Of a stretch of DNA of 32,343 bases, positions 15,353 to 22,496 are shown piece after piece; position 1 is the first letter of the stretch; every line of letters begins with the position of its first letter. Both the position numbers and the translations under genes were made by a program. The stretch is from Chloroflexota bacterium (GTDB lineage: Bacteria > Chloroflexota > Anaerolineae > Aggregatilineales > Phototrophicaceae): NCBI GenBank assembly GCA_028875185.1, contig JAPPFH010000075.1:1-32343 (forward strand). Direction: 5' to 3'. Below the pieces are notes generated by a model. It did no database searches and was not told the DNA's origin. It saw only the letters and a program-made list of their open reading frames with translations.

Positions 15353-16630
15353 ATGCGCATCAGCGAAATCCACATCACGCCGGTCGCCGTCCCGGACCCG
15401 CCGCTGCTGAACGCGGCCGGCCTGCACGCGCCCTACGCCCTGCGCATCATCATTGAGCTGGTCAGCGCTGACGGGCTCTCCGGCTGGGGCGAAATCCCCG
15501 GCAGCGACGCGGCGCTCTCCGCTTTGAAACAGGCAGCCAAGCATCTCATCGGCATGGATCCCTGGGGACTCAATGCCATCGACGCGAAACTGGAATCATT
15601 GGCGAAACCGGACGAGCGCGGCGCCACTCCCTGGGATCAGCGGACCGGGGTGCACGTGCGCAGCGCCATTGAAGTCGCCTGTTTCGACTTGCTGGGGAAA
15701 TCCATCGGGCGGCCCGCCGTTGATTTGCTCGGCGGGGCCGTTCGCGAGCGCGTGCCTTTCAGCGCTTATCTCTTCTACAAATACGAAGGCGCTGGCGGAG
15801 ACTTCGGCTTCGGGCGCGATGCGTCCGCGACCGGCTGGTTTGCGGCGCGGGCTGATGCGGCGCTGGATCCGGCCGGCGTCGTTGCCCAGGCGCGGGCGAT
15901 GATAGAAAATTACGGCTTCAAGTCGATCAAGCTCAAGGGCGGCGCCTTCGAACCGCAGCAAGAAGTCGATGCCATTCTGGCGCTGCGCGATGCCTTTGGT
16001 CCCGATATGCCGCTGCGGCTCGATCCCAATGCTATCTGGCGCGTCGATACCGCCATCGCCGCCGGAAAGCAGTTGGAAGGGCTGCTCGAATACTATGAAG
16101 ACCCGGTGCGCGGGCAAGCGAACATGGGGGCGGTGTCGCGCGCGCTCGATATCCCGCTGGCGACTAATATGTGCACCACATCATTCGCCGATCTGCCGGG
16201 CAGCATCGCCCATCAATCGGAGGCGATCATCTTGTCGGATCATCACTTCTGGGGCGGCTTCCGCGCAACGCTGGAGCTGGCGCGCTTTTGCGCTGTCTTC
16301 GGGCGCGGTTTGTCAATGCATTCCAACAGTCACCTGGGCATATCGGTGGCGGCGATGACGCATCTGGCGGCTGCTGTGCCGGAATTGACCTATGATTGCG
16401 ACACGCATTATCCTTGGCAAGACGGCTACGATCTGCTCGCCGAGCCGCTGCCATTTGAGGACGGCGCCATCGCAGTGCCACGCGGGTCGGGCTTGGGCAT
16501 CGAAGTCGACCGCGCTAAACTTGCGCAGTTGCATCAGCAATATCTCGCTTGCGGTTTGACCGAGCGCGATGACGAAGCCGAAATGCAAAAGGTTCAGCCC
16601 GGCTGGACCTTCCAAGCGACGCGCTGGTAA
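15353..16630 (+). CDS. Enolase-superfamily dehydratase, glucarate dehydratase type
   Basis: A 425-residue enzyme. The KxK motif (K193, K195 in IKLKGGAF), D224 and N226 in LRLDPNAIW, E249 in YYEDPVRG, N272 in ATNMCTT and H323/H327 in SMHSNSHLGIS fit the glucarate dehydratase (GudD) group, which turns D-glucarate into 5-keto-4-deoxyglucarate. DHHFWGG at 296-302 is also typical. Its ATG lies one base after the preceding stop, so the two dehydratases are co-translated. The two genes, with the B12 dehydratase upstream, form a locus with three water-eliminating enzymes. A related sugar acid or lactone could be the true substrate; the aldolase and dehydrogenase of a complete pathway are not in the window. 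Confidence 0.85.
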   Translation: MRISEIHITPVAVPDPPLLNAAGLHAPYALRIIIELVSADGLSGWGEIPGSDAALSALKQAAKHLIGMDPWGLNAIDAKLESLAKPDERGATPWDQRTGVHVRSAIEVACFDLLGKSIGRPAVDLLGGAVRERVPFSAYLFYKYEGAGGDFGFGRDASATGWFAARADAALDPAGVVAQARAMIENYGFKSIKLKGGAFEPQQEVDAILALRDAFGPDMPLRLDPNAIWRVDTAIAAGKQLEGLLEYYEDPVRGQANMGAVSRALDIPLATNMCTTSFADLPGSIAHQSEAIILSDHHFWGGFRATLELARFCAVFGRGLSMHSNSHLGISVAAMTHLAAAVPELTYDCDTHYPWQDGYDLLAEPLPFEDGAIAVPRGSGLGIEVDRAKLAQLHQQYLACGLTERDDEAEMQKVQPGWTFQATRW

Positions 16631-17173
16631 CGTTTTGCATCTCCGGCTGCGTAATCTGTATGGCTTGTCCGATACTGTGGCAAATCAGGATACTCATGAA
16701 GCAAATTGCCCGCATACCCCCAGCCCAAACCCCTCCCTGACGACAGGACAGGTTTTCAGCGAGCAAAATATCGTCCCGAATTCTACAATTTTTAGGGCTT
16801 TTTCGGGCGACCCGGTGGGTCGCCCGTACATCTTTTGCGCTCCGTCGGGCGACTCACCGTGTCGCCCCTACAGTTTTCGCCAGGAAAGATGCCTTTAGCG
16901 TCTAAGGCGGGCCCATTATGTACCATTAGACCAAACCTGTCCTGTCCTCAGAAACCCCTCCCTGACGGGTCGGTGTCGGCGGTCGGTGTCTACGCGACCT
17001 ACGCGACCTAAGCGACCTAGGCTCGGCGGTGAGCCGCCCACGTAAGTACAAGAAAATTCGGAATTCGCGCCGATTTTTTGCGCGCGGGAAAACTGACTTG
17101 TCGTCAGTTGACGCTTAGGGGAGGGACCGCGCCGCGTACACACAGGCAGTCCGGGGAGGTATTGGCCTACACC
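16631..17173. other. 543-bp intergenic region between convergent operons
   Basis: No gene is supported. Besides the repeat-bounded segment at 16727-16967, it contains three tandem 9-bp units, (TACGCGACC) twice and TAAGCGACC (16991-17017), a GGCTC/GAGCC hairpin (17020-17035), and AACTGAC-TTGTC-GTCAGTT (17091-17109), a perfect 7-bp stem that may help end transcription from one or both sides. There is no long T tract after these stems, so a factor-independent terminator is not clear. Confidence 0.6.
16727..16967. repeat. Composite repeat segment with direct and inverted ends, including two REP-like hairpins
   Basis: AAACCCCTCCCTGACG occurs at 16727-16742 and again at 16952-16967 as a direct repeat. 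Just inside, ACAGGACAGGTTT (16743-16755) and AAACCTGTCCTGT (16933-16945) are perfect 13-bp inverted repeats about 203 bp end to end. Between them are the hairpins CGGGCGACCC-GGT-GGGTCGCCCG (16804-16826) and GGGCGAC-TCACCGT-GTCGCCC (16847-16867). The structure resembles a small non-autonomous element carrying REP-like units. Confidence 0.7.
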
Positions 17174-18055
17174 CTACCCCTTCACCGCGCCGAAGGTCAG
17201 CCCGCGCACGATGAAGCGCTGCACCATCAGCGACAAGATTACCGGCGCCGTCACCGCGATCAGCATCCGCGTGGTCACAAAGCCGAAGTCGATGCCGCGC
17301 ACTGTGTCCGAGCCCGCCACCAACATCGGATATGGCTTCCAATCGCGGTTGGCGAGCACGCTGGCGAAGAGGAATTCGTTCCAGGCGAAGGCGAAACAAA
17401 TCAAAGTCGACGCGACCAAAGCGGGCCGCGCCAAGGGCAAGGCGATGCGCAAAAAGGTGGTGAACTCGCCCGCGCCATCCACCAGCGCCGCCTCGCGCAT
17501 TTCCGGCGGCAAATCGGCGAAATAATCGCGCATGATCAGCACGGCAAAGGGCAGCGTAAAGGTCGCGTTGACGATGACCATGCCGGGCAAGGTGTCCAGC
17601 AGCTTCAAATCGCGGAACATCAAGACAAAGGGGATGAGCGTCGCCACCGGCGGCAGAAAGCGCTGCGACAAGAACCAGGAGACCAGATTGCGATTGCCCA
17701 CGCCGTACTTGAAGCGCGCCAAGCCATAACCCGCCAGCGTGCCCAGCGTGGTCGCCACTAGCGTCGCGCCCAGCGAGATCAGCGTGCTGTTGCGCAGCGC
17801 CTTGAAGGTCTCAGGTCCGCCCGAGCCGAATTCCGTCTGCCAATTCTGCAAGTCTGGCTCGAACTGGACAAAGGGAATTATCGAGCCGTCTTTCCACTGC
17901 GACTTGAAAGAGGTCAATATCGCATAAGCAAAAGGCGAGAAGGCGATGAAGGTACAGATAATCGCCAAGGCGACGATAAGGCGGTCGCCGAATGAGGCGC
18001 GCGCCTTTGGGCTTTGCGGCGCGGTCAGCGGGAGAGAATTGGTTTCTGCTGCCAT
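17174..18055 (-). CDS. ABC importer 2 permease, MalG type
   Basis: A 293-residue six-helix permease for a carbohydrate-type importer. The first helix covers about residues 27-50, a 70-residue extracytoplasmic segment with QWKDGSIIPFVQFEPDL follows, and the EAA loop reads MREAALVDGAGEFTTFLRIA with LPLARPAL next. FAFAWNEFLFASVLA is the typical late helix. Unlike the MalG-type protein of importer 1, it has no PDZ or extra helices. A GGAAT ribosome-binding site lies about eight bases before the ATG at 18055. It is the last gene of the minus-strand operon 20944 to 17174, separated from the MalF-type gene by a 120-bp repeat-bearing spacer. Confidence 0.92.
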   Translation of the reverse strand: MAAETNSLPLTAPQSPKARASFGDRLIVALAIICTFIAFSPFAYAILTSFKSQWKDGSIIPFVQFEPDLQNWQTEFGSGGPETFKALRNSTLISLGATLVATTLGTLAGYGLARFKYGVGNRNLVSWFLSQRFLPPVATLIPFVLMFRDLKLLDTLPGMVIVNATFTLPFAVLIMRDYFADLPPEMREAALVDGAGEFTTFLRIALPLARPALVASTLICFAFAWNEFLFASVLANRDWKPYPMLVAGSDTVRGIDFGFVTTRMLIAVTAPVILSLMVQRFIVRGLTFGAVKG

Positions 18056-18070
18056 TTCATTATTCCTGTG

Positions 18071-18174
18071 GTCTACCCCCTCGGTCCCCCCATTAAAATG
18101 GAGGGAGGCTAACCCAAGCTTTGGCTACCCTCTCTGTCTCGACGGAAAGGGGCTGGGGGAGGGGTCTCCCGCCC
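18071..18174. repeat. Intergenic repeat copy related to the element at 21075-21285
   Basis: CCCCCTCGGTCCCCCC (18076-18091) is the exact reverse complement of 21215-21230, and the rest (GGAGGGAGG, then GGGGCTGGGGGAGGGG) parallels the CCCCATCCCCCGGCCCC part of that element in the opposite orientation. It lies between the two permease genes of importer 2. A shorter relative, CCCCATCCCCCGGCCCCTTC, lies at 19069-19088. Confidence 0.6.
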
Positions 18175-18175
18175 T

Positions 18176-19054
18176 TTACGCAAAGCGTTCACGCACGCGA
18201 TAGAAATATATTGACGAAACCACAATCGCCACCACCACCATGAGATAAGCCAGGGCGGCTGCTTCGCCCAGTTGGAAGCTGCCAACCAGCCCCTTCTCAT
18301 AGGCATAGTAGACATAAGTCTGAGTGACCGAGCCGGGCCCGCCGCGCGTCAAGCTATAAGGGATGTCGATGATCTTCAGCGATTCGACCATGCGCAGCAG
18401 CATCACCGTGCCCAAAGCCGGCGCAATCATCGGGAAGGTGATCGAACGAAACAGTACCCAATTGGACTTGGTATCCAACCGCGCCGACTCATACAGATCA
18501 TCCGGCACCGACTGCATCGCCGCCAGCACAACGATGAAAACAAAAGGAGTCCACTGCCAGACATCGGTGAACATCACGGCGAAGCGCGCTGGCATCGGCT
18601 CGATGAACCAATTCACGCGCCCCAAGCCCAAGCCTTCCAAAACGTTGTTGATGGGACCCGATTGCTCGTTGAAGAGCACCACGCCCAGCCAGCCAAGGGC
18701 AATAGGCGCGGCGAACAAAGGCATGGTAATAATCGCCCGCATTTGTCGCAAAAATGGCAGATTATGATTGAAAACCCAGGCGACAAACGTGCCGAAGATC
18801 AGCGTCGCCGCCGTGCTGCCTAGGAAGAGAAAGGCGCTGAAGCTGGCTGTGCTCACCGCCTTCTTGTCGACCTTTTCATCGCCGATGCCCAGGATCTCGG
18901 CGTAGTTCTCAAAGCCGATGTATTTGGGATTCTTGCCCAGGCGATAATTGGTCAGGCTCAAGCCGAAAGAATACACCAGCGGAAACAGTGTGAAGGCCAG
19001 GATCCAGCAGACGCCGGGCATCAAGAAGAGGTATTTCGCGCGGCTGTTGCTCAT
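18176..19054 (-). CDS. ABC importer 2 permease, MalF type
   Basis: A 292-residue inner-membrane permease. Its first helix is LFLMPGVCWILAFTLFPLVY (about 10-29), followed by SFGLSLTNYR and the FENYAEILG segment common to MalF-type sugar permeases. The EAA loop is LYESARLDTKSNWVLFRSIT with FPMIAPAL next; the Gly of the usual DGA motif is replaced (DTK). It pairs with the MalG-type protein at 17174-18055. The ribosome-binding site is weak (GGA about ten bases upstream of the ATG). The spacer to the upstream binding-protein gene holds two large hairpins, so its expression may be lower than that of the binding protein. Confidence 0.92.
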   Translation of the reverse strand: MSNSRAKYLFLMPGVCWILAFTLFPLVYSFGLSLTNYRLGKNPKYIGFENYAEILGIGDEKVDKKAVSTASFSAFLFLGSTAATLIFGTFVAWVFNHNLPFLRQMRAIITMPLFAAPIALGWLGVVLFNEQSGPINNVLEGLGLGRVNWFIEPMPARFAVMFTDVWQWTPFVFIVVLAAMQSVPDDLYESARLDTKSNWVLFRSITFPMIAPALGTVMLLRMVESLKIIDIPYSLTRGGPGSVTQTYVYYAYEKGLVGSFQLGEAAALAYLMVVVAIVVSSIYFYRVRERFA

Positions 19055-19132
19055 GGTGTGTATTCCACCCCATCCCCCGGCCCCTTCCCCAGCAAGCTAA
19101 GGAAGGGGAGGTAAGGAAAGTGCCTTGCGTAC

Positions 19133-19243
19133 GGGCGAGCGACCTGCAGTGTCTACGCGCAGCGGTGGCTCGCCCCTATTGCTGTTTCCGGTTGCGACGC
19201 GGGCGACCTGATAGGTCGCGTAGACACAGACCGCCGGTCGCCC
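19133..19243. repeat. Two composite REP-like hairpins with inverted 11-mers in their loops
   Basis: GGGCGAGC (19133-19140) pairs with GCTCGCCC (19168-19175), and GGGCGACC (19201-19208) can pair with GGTCGC (19214-19219) or GGTCGCCC (19236-19243). The first loop contains GTGTCTACGCG (19149-19159); the second contains its exact reverse complement (19217-19227). The array begins 27 bp downstream of the binding-protein stop and precedes the permease genes. Confidence 0.75.
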
Positions 19244-19270
19244 TACAATTGTTGACGAGCGGATGAGTCC

Positions 19271-20944
19271 CTACATCCCGCCCATGTAACCGATAGCCTG
19301 CTGGTAAATCTCCAGCTGGCTGTCGATATCGAGATCGTCCGTGACTTCTTCCCAGTCTTCGGCAGTGTTGTCCAGCGCTTCTTGCGCCGACGACTGCCCG
19401 GTCATCGCTTCCGACAAGCGAATGTCGAGCGTTTCCTGGATGTATTCCAGCGTGCCCGGAATACGAAGGTAGGTCACCGAAGTTGGCTTGTCATATACGT
19501 TCGAGCCATAGGCGTTGATGTAGCGTTCCATGTCAGCCGCATCGAAGCCAACGGCGGTGTAGTCTTCGGAGACGGCGGTGCCGCGCGGCGCGTAGAGTTG
19601 GTAGGTGCAGCAGGGATCGACGCCTTGCCAGCCGGTGGTGGCGTTGTAAAAGTTGATGGACGGGTTGGCGATCAGCGCCATATAGAAATAGGTCAGCTCG
19701 GGATTTTCGGTGAATGCCGACATGGTCGGGTGCCAAGAGCCGCCGGTGGTGTTGCCGACGCAGTTGGGATTTTCGGTATCCACAACCACCTCGCCGATTT
19801 CGCGGTCGTACCATTCGCTGGAGCAGGGCGTGACGTCCGCGCCCAGGCTGCCGCGGATGGCGGAGCGCTCGGTGTTCTGCGACAGCGAGCCGACATCGCC
19901 CCAGCTGAAGGTGGCGATGGCGTTGCCGCCAAGGAAGTTATCCCAAGCTTCGCCGAGCTGCCAACCGAACTGCGCTTGCTGGCCCGTCGCCGCCAACTCT
20001 TGCAGGAATTCCAGCGCCATAACGTGGCCTGGCTCGTTGATCAGCGGGGTCATATCGTCCGGATCGAACCAGAAGACATTGTCGTATTTGCTTACCGCGC
20101 GCGAGTCATCACCTTCGCCCGGCGTCACCGCAAAAGAAGCGGCCAACGTCGCATAGTGGAAGTGCCCCTGCCCGCCCGGCGCCAGGTGGAGGCTGATGCC
20201 GTCATCGGGATCGCCATCGCCGTTCCAGTCCTTGCCATTGAAGAAGCTGGTGATCGCCAGCAGATCCTGCCAGGTAACGATGGGATAAGGCATCGGCGAT
20301 CCAACCTCGGCTTCGAAAGCAGCCTGCCATTCGGGATCGCTGAGGATGTCGTGGCGATAATAGAGCAGCTGCGCATCGCCGTCCATCTGTGTGCCGTAGG
20401 TCTCGCCGCCCCATTGCAGCAAAGCGCGGAAAGCGGGCGCCGTATCTTCCGGCGACCAGTGGGCGAAGCGTTCATCGCCAATCCATTGGTCGACCGGTTG
20501 GATCCAGCCGTTGCTGATCCAATCGCCATATTGCCAGGCGGCGCCGATGAAGACATCGTAGGTATACTGCTCGGTCAAGAAGTCTGCCGGGATCGTCGTG
20601 CCCAGCTGATTGTAGGGAATCTCAACGATCTCCAACTCGGCGCCGGTGGCCGCTTCAAAAGCGTTGCGCCAGAAGTAAATGGTGCCGGAGATGCCGCCGC
20701 GCGAGCCTTGACCCAGCACGCCGAAGGTGATCGTCTTGCCTTCGCCGAGGGCATGGCCGTCGGGGATGTCGGCATTCATCAGCGCCTCAAAAGCGAGCGT
20801 CTGCTCCAACTCGGTCTCGGCGACTTCGGGAATCGGAAAGAGATCTTCAGCCGTTTTGCCGAAGAAGGTGTCCTGCGCCGAAACGCCGAACACGCCGGTC
20901 AGCAAGACCAGTATCGAGATAATTATGACTGCTTTGGTTCTCAT
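19271..20944 (-). CDS. Extracellular solute-binding protein of ABC importer 2 (large form)
   Basis: A 557-residue binding protein, longer than the usual 400-450 residues. It starts with a Sec signal peptide (MRTK, hydrophobic core, cleavage likely after VSA before QDTFF) and has no lipobox Cys. The mature chain shows TITFGVLGQGSRGGISGTIY, an early-domain strand pattern, and NPSINFYNATTGWQGVDPCC late. The C-terminal region of about 100 acidic residues ends in AIGYMGGM. I use the ATG at 20944 because AGGAGCG lies six bases upstream; the frame is open further but the upstream part lacks a signal peptide. It is the first gene of the minus-strand operon with permeases 18176 and 17174. The ligand is probably a carbohydrate but is unknown. 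Confidence 0.88.
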   Translation of the reverse strand: MRTKAVIIISILVLLTGVFGVSAQDTFFGKTAEDLFPIPEVAETELEQTLAFEALMNADIPDGHALGEGKTITFGVLGQGSRGGISGTIYFWRNAFEAATGAELEIVEIPYNQLGTTIPADFLTEQYTYDVFIGAAWQYGDWISNGWIQPVDQWIGDERFAHWSPEDTAPAFRALLQWGGETYGTQMDGDAQLLYYRHDILSDPEWQAAFEAEVGSPMPYPIVTWQDLLAITSFFNGKDWNGDGDPDDGISLHLAPGGQGHFHYATLAASFAVTPGEGDDSRAVSKYDNVFWFDPDDMTPLINEPGHVMALEFLQELAATGQQAQFGWQLGEAWDNFLGGNAIATFSWGDVGSLSQNTERSAIRGSLGADVTPCSSEWYDREIGEVVVDTENPNCVGNTTGGSWHPTMSAFTENPELTYFYMALIANPSINFYNATTGWQGVDPCCTYQLYAPRGTAVSEDYTAVGFDAADMERYINAYGSNVYDKPTSVTYLRIPGTLEYIQETLDIRLSEAMTGQSSAQEALDNTAEDWEEVTDDLDIDSQLEIYQQAIGYMGGM

Positions 20945-21030
20945 GGATCGCTCCTGTCTCAATAGACGAATTGTGCAAATGAACACGAATGCGCGACATA
21001 TCGCCACGGTTCCGCGCCAAAGCGCTCGCT

Positions 21031-21039
21031 AGTATAACA
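21031..21039 (-). promoter_or_regulatory. Extended -10 promoter for the importer 2 operon
   Basis: On the minus strand this reads TGTTATACT: a TGn extension plus TATACT (5/6 consensus). Transcription would start near 21024, giving a leader of about 80 nt. The -35 region is poor, as is common for extended -10 promoters. The same nine bases occur upstream of nagA. Confidence 0.5.
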
Positions 21040-21074
21040 AGTCTCGGAGAGAATTACGACAGGCGGATGCGGCG

Positions 21075-21285
21075 GGGAGTGGTGAATGTGTTGATACCGC
21101 GACAAACCCCCATCCCCCGGCCCCTTGCCCCCACAAGGAGGGAAGGGGAGTTTTTCAAGGAATTACGGGCTTTTGAAGTCCCTCCCTCATTTTGGGAAAC
21201 ATCCCCCGTGAGGCGGGGGGACCGAGGGGGAACAAGATTTAGGGTGGGGGGAAACGAGGGATATATCAACACATTCACCACTCCC
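21075..21285. mobile_element. MITE-like element with 22-bp perfect terminal inverted repeats
   Basis: GGGAGTGGTGAATGTG followed by TTGATA (21075-21096) is repeated exactly as its reverse complement at 21264-21285, giving a 211-bp unit. The inside is non-coding and GC-rich and includes CCCCATCCCCCGGCCCC and GGGGGGACCGAGGGGG. Parts of the interior recur at 18071-18174 and 19069-19088, and 13 bases of the end recur at 11197-11209. No transposase is present, so mobility would depend on enzymes elsewhere. Target-site duplications are not obvious. Confidence 0.6.
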
Positions 21286-21361
21286 TGAACCGGCGCGCGT
21301 CGCTAGCGTTTTCGCGGCAACTGTAGTCTAATCAGCGTCGGATTGGAGAAAGGCGATCCTC

Positions 21362-22120
21362 ATGAACATGCAAACGGCACTTTCAGCCTTCGGCGTCACT
21401 AGCGCCAGCTTGACCGCGGGCGAAATGCGGCAGCTCGACGAGAACGGCTATCTTCCGCTGCCGGATCTCATTCTACCGACTCAGGTTGTGGCTCTGCGCG
21501 CGCGCTTTCAAGAGCTCTTCCGCGAAGAGGGTGACGACGCCGGGTTGGAGGTGCATCAGGAAGCCGGTACGCAGCGCCTGGCCAACCTCGTCGACAAAGA
21601 CCCGCTCTTCGATGTCTGCTTCACGCATCCGCGCGTTTTGGCGGCGATGGATCACGTGCTGGAAAGCGACTTCAAGCTTTCGTCGCTCAACGGACGCGCG
21701 TCCCTGCCCGGCGCGGGACATCAGGCATTCCATACCGATTGGGGTGAAGCGGTCCCTCCAGGCAGCTATGAGGTCTGTAATTCTATCTGGCTGCTGGTCG
21801 ATTTCACCGAAGAAAACGGCGCCACGCGGCTTGTTCCCGGTTCCCACCGAATGGGAAAGCAACCGCAAGACGCCCTCTCAGACGCCCGGGCGCCTCACCC
21901 GGACGAGATCCTGCTAACCGGAAAAGCCGGCACGGTCGTGATATTCAATTCGCATCTTTGGCACAGTGGGACAGTCAACCGCACGGAGGCGCCGCGCTAT
22001 GCGCTGCACTCTTATTTCACCCGGCGCAAGCATAGACCGCAGACCGACCTACAAGGTTTGATCAGCGAGGCGACTTTGGCCCGCTTAAGCCCGGAAGCGC
22101 GCTTCATTCTGGATGTCTGA
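21362..22120 (+). CDS. Phytanoyl-CoA dioxygenase (PhyH) family protein
   Basis: A complete 252-residue Fe(II)/2-oxoglutarate oxygenase. The triad is H124 and D126 (AFHTDWG) and H201 (HLWHSGTVN); R212 in PRYALHSYF would bind 2-oxoglutarate. NSIWLLVDFTEENGATRLVP and GSHRMGK are classic PhyH segments. AAGG lies eight bases before the ATG. It is distinct in sequence from the partial PhyH gene at the start of the window, although both keep the HxD...H design. Its 3' end overlaps the convergent HNH gene by 17 bp. Members hydroxylate diverse metabolites, including aminosugar-like or phosphonate compounds; the target here is unknown. Confidence 0.9.
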   Translation: MNMQTALSAFGVTSASLTAGEMRQLDENGYLPLPDLILPTQVVALRARFQELFREEGDDAGLEVHQEAGTQRLANLVDKDPLFDVCFTHPRVLAAMDHVLESDFKLSSLNGRASLPGAGHQAFHTDWGEAVPPGSYEVCNSIWLLVDFTEENGATRLVPGSHRMGKQPQDALSDARAPHPDEILLTGKAGTVVIFNSHLWHSGTVNRTEAPRYALHSYFTRRKHRPQTDLQGLISEATLARLSPEARFILDV

Positions 22121-22496
22121 ACGAGCGGCAATCGATCATCAGCTTGCCTTTAATGCGATTGCATACCGCGCATAGCAACTGCAGGTTTTCAAGCTTTGAC
22201 GCCCCGCCTTTGGCGACAGGGATTACGTGATCGAGGACGAGGTCATCTTCGCCGCCGCAGTTGGCGCAGCGCTCGGCGCCGCCGGCCGCCAGGCGCCGAT
22301 ACCAATCGCGGTAGTTTCGCTTCAGCGTCTGACGCTCGCGCCGCTTGCTCTGCGGCGGCACTGCCCACTGGGGAGCGCTCTGCAATAGCTTCGGGACGAA
22401 TGCTCGTCCGCCGCGCGCCAGAAATCGCGCTATATCGCTATCAGCTGCCTGGCAAGCACAGCGGTGATTCACCCGTCCGCAATAACCGCAATACAT
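22104..22496 (-). CDS. HNH endonuclease family protein
   Basis: A 130-residue protein ending in a clear HNH domain: C77-x2-C80 (CANCGG), D89-H90 in LVLDHVIPVAKGG, N104 in LENLQLLC, and C109-x2-C112 (CAVCN). The two CxxC pairs would bind a structural zinc and the DH...N set the catalytic metal. The N-terminus MYCGYCGRVNHRCAC has another Cys cluster, a possible second zinc site. I use the ATG at 22496; a longer frame reaches 22565, inside nagA. It overlaps nagA by 28 bp upstream and the PhyH gene by 17 bp downstream. No mobile-element or restriction partner lies next to it, so whether it works in DNA repair, defence or as a solo nuclease is unknown. Confidence 0.82.
   Translation of the reverse strand: MYCGYCGRVNHRCACQAADSDIARFLARGGRAFVPKLLQSAPQWAVPPQSKRRERQTLKRNYRDWYRRLAAGGAERCANCGGEDDLVLDHVIPVAKGGASKLENLQLLCAVCNRIKGKLMIDCRSFRHPE

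Larger units (their letters stand above)
20945..21361. other. 417-bp intergenic region between divergent genes
   Basis: No gene is supported. It holds the importer 2 promoter near 21031-21039, the inverted-repeat element 21075-21285, and about 75 bp upstream of the PhyH gene at 21362 that must contain its promoter if it is not supplied by the element. I see no strong -35/-10 pair for that gene. Confidence 0.55.

Noticed and set aside
16569-16898. Open frame running from the glucarate dehydratase end into the intergenic repeats
   Set aside because: It is out of frame with the real gene and its second half is translated REP-like hairpin (GDPVGRPY, GDSPCRPY).
16991-17017. Three tandem 9-bp units considered as a CRISPR or iteron array
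   Set aside because: Too few, too short, no spacers and no cas or replication gene nearby; better explained by repeat slippage.
17065-17086. CGCGCC-ATTTTTT-GCGCG structure as a factor-independent terminator
   Set aside because: The T run lies in the loop rather than after the stem, so it does not fit the usual terminator layout on either strand.
19382-20965. Long open frame on the plus strand opposite the importer 2 binding protein (527 codons)
   Set aside because: Same reason: it mirrors the codon pattern of the real minus-strand gene, with no domain or ribosome-binding site.
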